This document shows, one piece after another, positions 62,727 to 64,000 of a stretch of DNA of 64,000 bases. A model generated the notes under the pieces. That model made no database searches. It was given only the letters and a program-made list of their open reading frames with translations, and had not been told where the DNA came from. The stretch comes from Pseudomonas sp. Irchel 3E13 (lineage in GTDB: Bacteria > Pseudomonadota > Gammaproteobacteria > Pseudomonadales > Pseudomonadaceae). Location of the stretch: positions 124,001 to 188,000 of the forward strand of contig NZ_FYDX01000009.1 of NCBI RefSeq assembly GCF_900187455.1, in the 5' to 3' direction. Within the stretch, counting starts at the first letter, position 1, and each line of letters opens with the position of its first letter. The position numbers were made by a program, and so were the translations under genes.

Positions 62727-64000
62727 GCGGGATCAAGGTGCTACTGGTCGAGGATGACCGTTCACTGCGTCAGGCCCTGGGTGACACCCTGGAGTTGGGC
62801 GGTTTCACTTATTGCGCGGTGGGTTCTGCGGAAGAGGCCCTTGAAGCGGTCTCGAAGGAAGCCTTCAGCCTGGTGGTCAGTGACGTCAACATGCCGGGCA
62901 TGGACGGTCACCAGTTGCTCGCCCGCCTGCGTGCCACTCAGCCACAGTTGCCGGTATTGCTGATGACTGCTCATGCCGCGGTGGAGCGGGCGGTGGATGC
63001 CATGCGTCAGGGCGCGGCGGACTATCTGGTCAAGCCGTTCGAGCCGCGTGCCTTGCTGGAATTGGTTGCCCGCCATGCGCTGGGTGCCGCCAGCGGCGCG
63101 GATGCCGAGGGGCCTGTCGCCTGCGAGCCGGCCAGTGCGCAGTTGCTGGAGTTGGCGGCGCGGGTCGCTCGCAGCGAATCCACCGTGCTGATTTCCGGCG
63201 AGTCCGGGACCGGTAAAGAAGTGCTGGCGCGCTATATCCATCAGCAGTCGCCGCGGGCCAGCCAGCCATTCGTGGCGATCAACTGTGCGGCGATTCCAGA
63301 CAACATGCTCGAGGCCACGCTGTTCGGCCACGAAAAGGGCTCGTTCACCGGCGCCATCGCCGCCCAGGCGGGCAAGTTCGAACAGGCCGATGGCGGCACG
63401 TTGCTGCTCGACGAGATTTCCGAAATGCCGCTGGGCCTGCAGGCCAAGCTGCTGCGCGTGTTGCAAGAGCGTGAGGTGGAGCGGGTTGGTGGGCGCAAGC
63501 CGATTGCCCTGGATATCCGCGTGGTGGCCACCACCAACCGTGATCTGGCGGGCGAAGTGGCGGCGGGGCGTTTCCGCGAGGATTTGTTCTATCGTCTGTC
63601 TGTGTTTCCGTTGGCGTGGCGCCCGTTGAGAGAACGGAGCGCCGATATTCTGCCACTGGCCGAGCGTTTGCTATTGCGCCACGTCAATAAAATGAAGCAC
63701 GCACCCGTCAGACTGTCGGAGGAGGCTCGGGCCTGCCTGCAAAGCTATCCGTGGCCGGGCAATGTGCGGGAATTGGACAACGCCATCCAGCGGGCGCTGA
63801 TTTTGCAACAGGGTGGGGTCATTGCTGCTGCTGACTTTTGCCTCGCCGGCGTGCTGCCAGCCCTGACGCCACAGCCTGTGCGGGCTGCAGCGCCAGCGGT
63901 GGTGAGCGAGACGCAGGATGTGGGTGGCCTTGGAGATGACTTGCGTCGGCACGAGTTCCAGATGATCATCGACACCCTTCGCGCCGAGCGCGGCCGCCGC
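62723..64000 (+). CDS. fleR: Response regulator FleR, 3' end cut by the window
   Basis: 426 codons visible; the stop is beyond base 64000. The ATG overlaps fleS as ATGA. The receiver domain has the phosphoacceptor D54 in SDVNMPGMDG; the AAA+ domain has Walker A GESGTGKE near residue 155 and the sigma-54 loop written GSFTGA instead of GAFTGA; WPGNVRELDNAIQRA follows. It activates class III genes (flgB- and flgF-type operons) with RpoN. Confidence 0.94.
   Translation, partial: MSGIKVLLVEDDRSLRQALGDTLELGGFTYCAVGSAEEALEAVSKEAFSLVVSDVNMPGMDGHQLLARLRATQPQLPVLLMTAHAAVERAVDAMRQGAADYLVKPFEPRALLELVARHALGAASGADAEGPVACEPASAQLLELAARVARSESTVLISGESGTGKEVLARYIHQQSPRASQPFVAINCAAIPDNMLEATLFGHEKGSFTGAIAAQAGKFEQADGGTLLLDEISEMPLGLQAKLLRVLQEREVERVGGRKPIALDIRVVATTNRDLAGEVAAGRFREDLFYRLSVFPLAWRPLRERSADILPLAERLLLRHVNKMKHAPVRLSEEARACLQSYPWPGNVRELDNAIQRALILQQGGVIAAADFCLAGVLPALTPQPVRAAAPAVVSETQDVGGLGDDLRRHEFQMIIDTLRAERGRR

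Overview
The window is a continuous chromosomal segment of a Pseudomonas, most likely of the P. fluorescens group. The evidence is a GC-rich genome with strong codon bias, a complete bkdR/bkdA1-A2-B-lpdV operon, REP/REPIN sequences of the fluorescens type, an RpoN/FleQ/FleSR/FliA flagellar hierarchy, and the gene order flgL - giant glycosyltransferases - ketoacyl synthase - fliC known from P. syringae and relatives. No rRNA, tRNA, CRISPR array, transposase or phage gene is visible.

Region 1 (1-7.4 kb) is metabolic and accessory. It holds garD (cut by the left edge) and kdgD for galactarate/glucarate catabolism, an Rrf2 regulator divergent from an NDH-2-like flavoprotein with a perfect 9-bp palindrome between them, an unrecognised Ser/Ala-rich protein, and a two-gene cassette (Fe(II)/2-oxoglutarate oxygenase plus TylF/MycF methyltransferase) preceded by what looks like a flagellar sigma-28 (FliA) promoter. 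Region 2 (7.4-16 kb) is the branched-chain keto-acid dehydrogenase operon with divergent bkdR, a glutamine-synthetase-family gene and an MFS transporter.

Region 3 (16-35.4 kb) is the first flagellar block: ycgR, flgN, flgM and flgA leftward; cheV and cheR rightward; a leftward autotransporter; then flgBCDE and flgFGHIJKL, each set behind its own sigma-54 promoter. Region 4 (35.4-55.9 kb) is a flagellin glycosylation island. A 1195-aa and a 960-aa multidomain glycosyltransferase bracket six or seven genes for a CDP-linked deoxysugar (rfbF, rfbG, 3,5-epimerase family, C-methyltransferase, reductase, second methyltransferase, CmcI-like). Then come four pseudaminic acid genes (pseC, pseF, pseG, pseI) behind a consensus sigma-54 promoter, a FabH-like synthase, a Maf-type flagellin glycosyltransferase and a small partner. 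pseB and pseH are not found here, and PseC carries an extra 113 N-terminal residues.

Region 5 (56-64 kb) is the second flagellar block: fliC (a short, 284-aa flagellin), flaG, fliD, fliS, fliT-like, fleQ, fleS and fleR (cut by the right edge). Promoter motifs fit the known hierarchy: GG-N10-GC (sigma-54) elements precede flgA, flgB, flgF, fleS and pseC, and TAAAGTTT-N11-GCCGATAA-like (FliA) elements precede flgM, fliS, fliC, probably cheV, and the distant oxygenase/methyltransferase cassette.

The most unusual features are the double-cassette glycosylation island, the remote FliA-linked tailoring cassette, and a palindrome TTGCCGC-N2-GCGGCA(A/G/T) found upstream of that cassette, flgB and flgF. 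All function calls come from reading the sequence; no database search was run.
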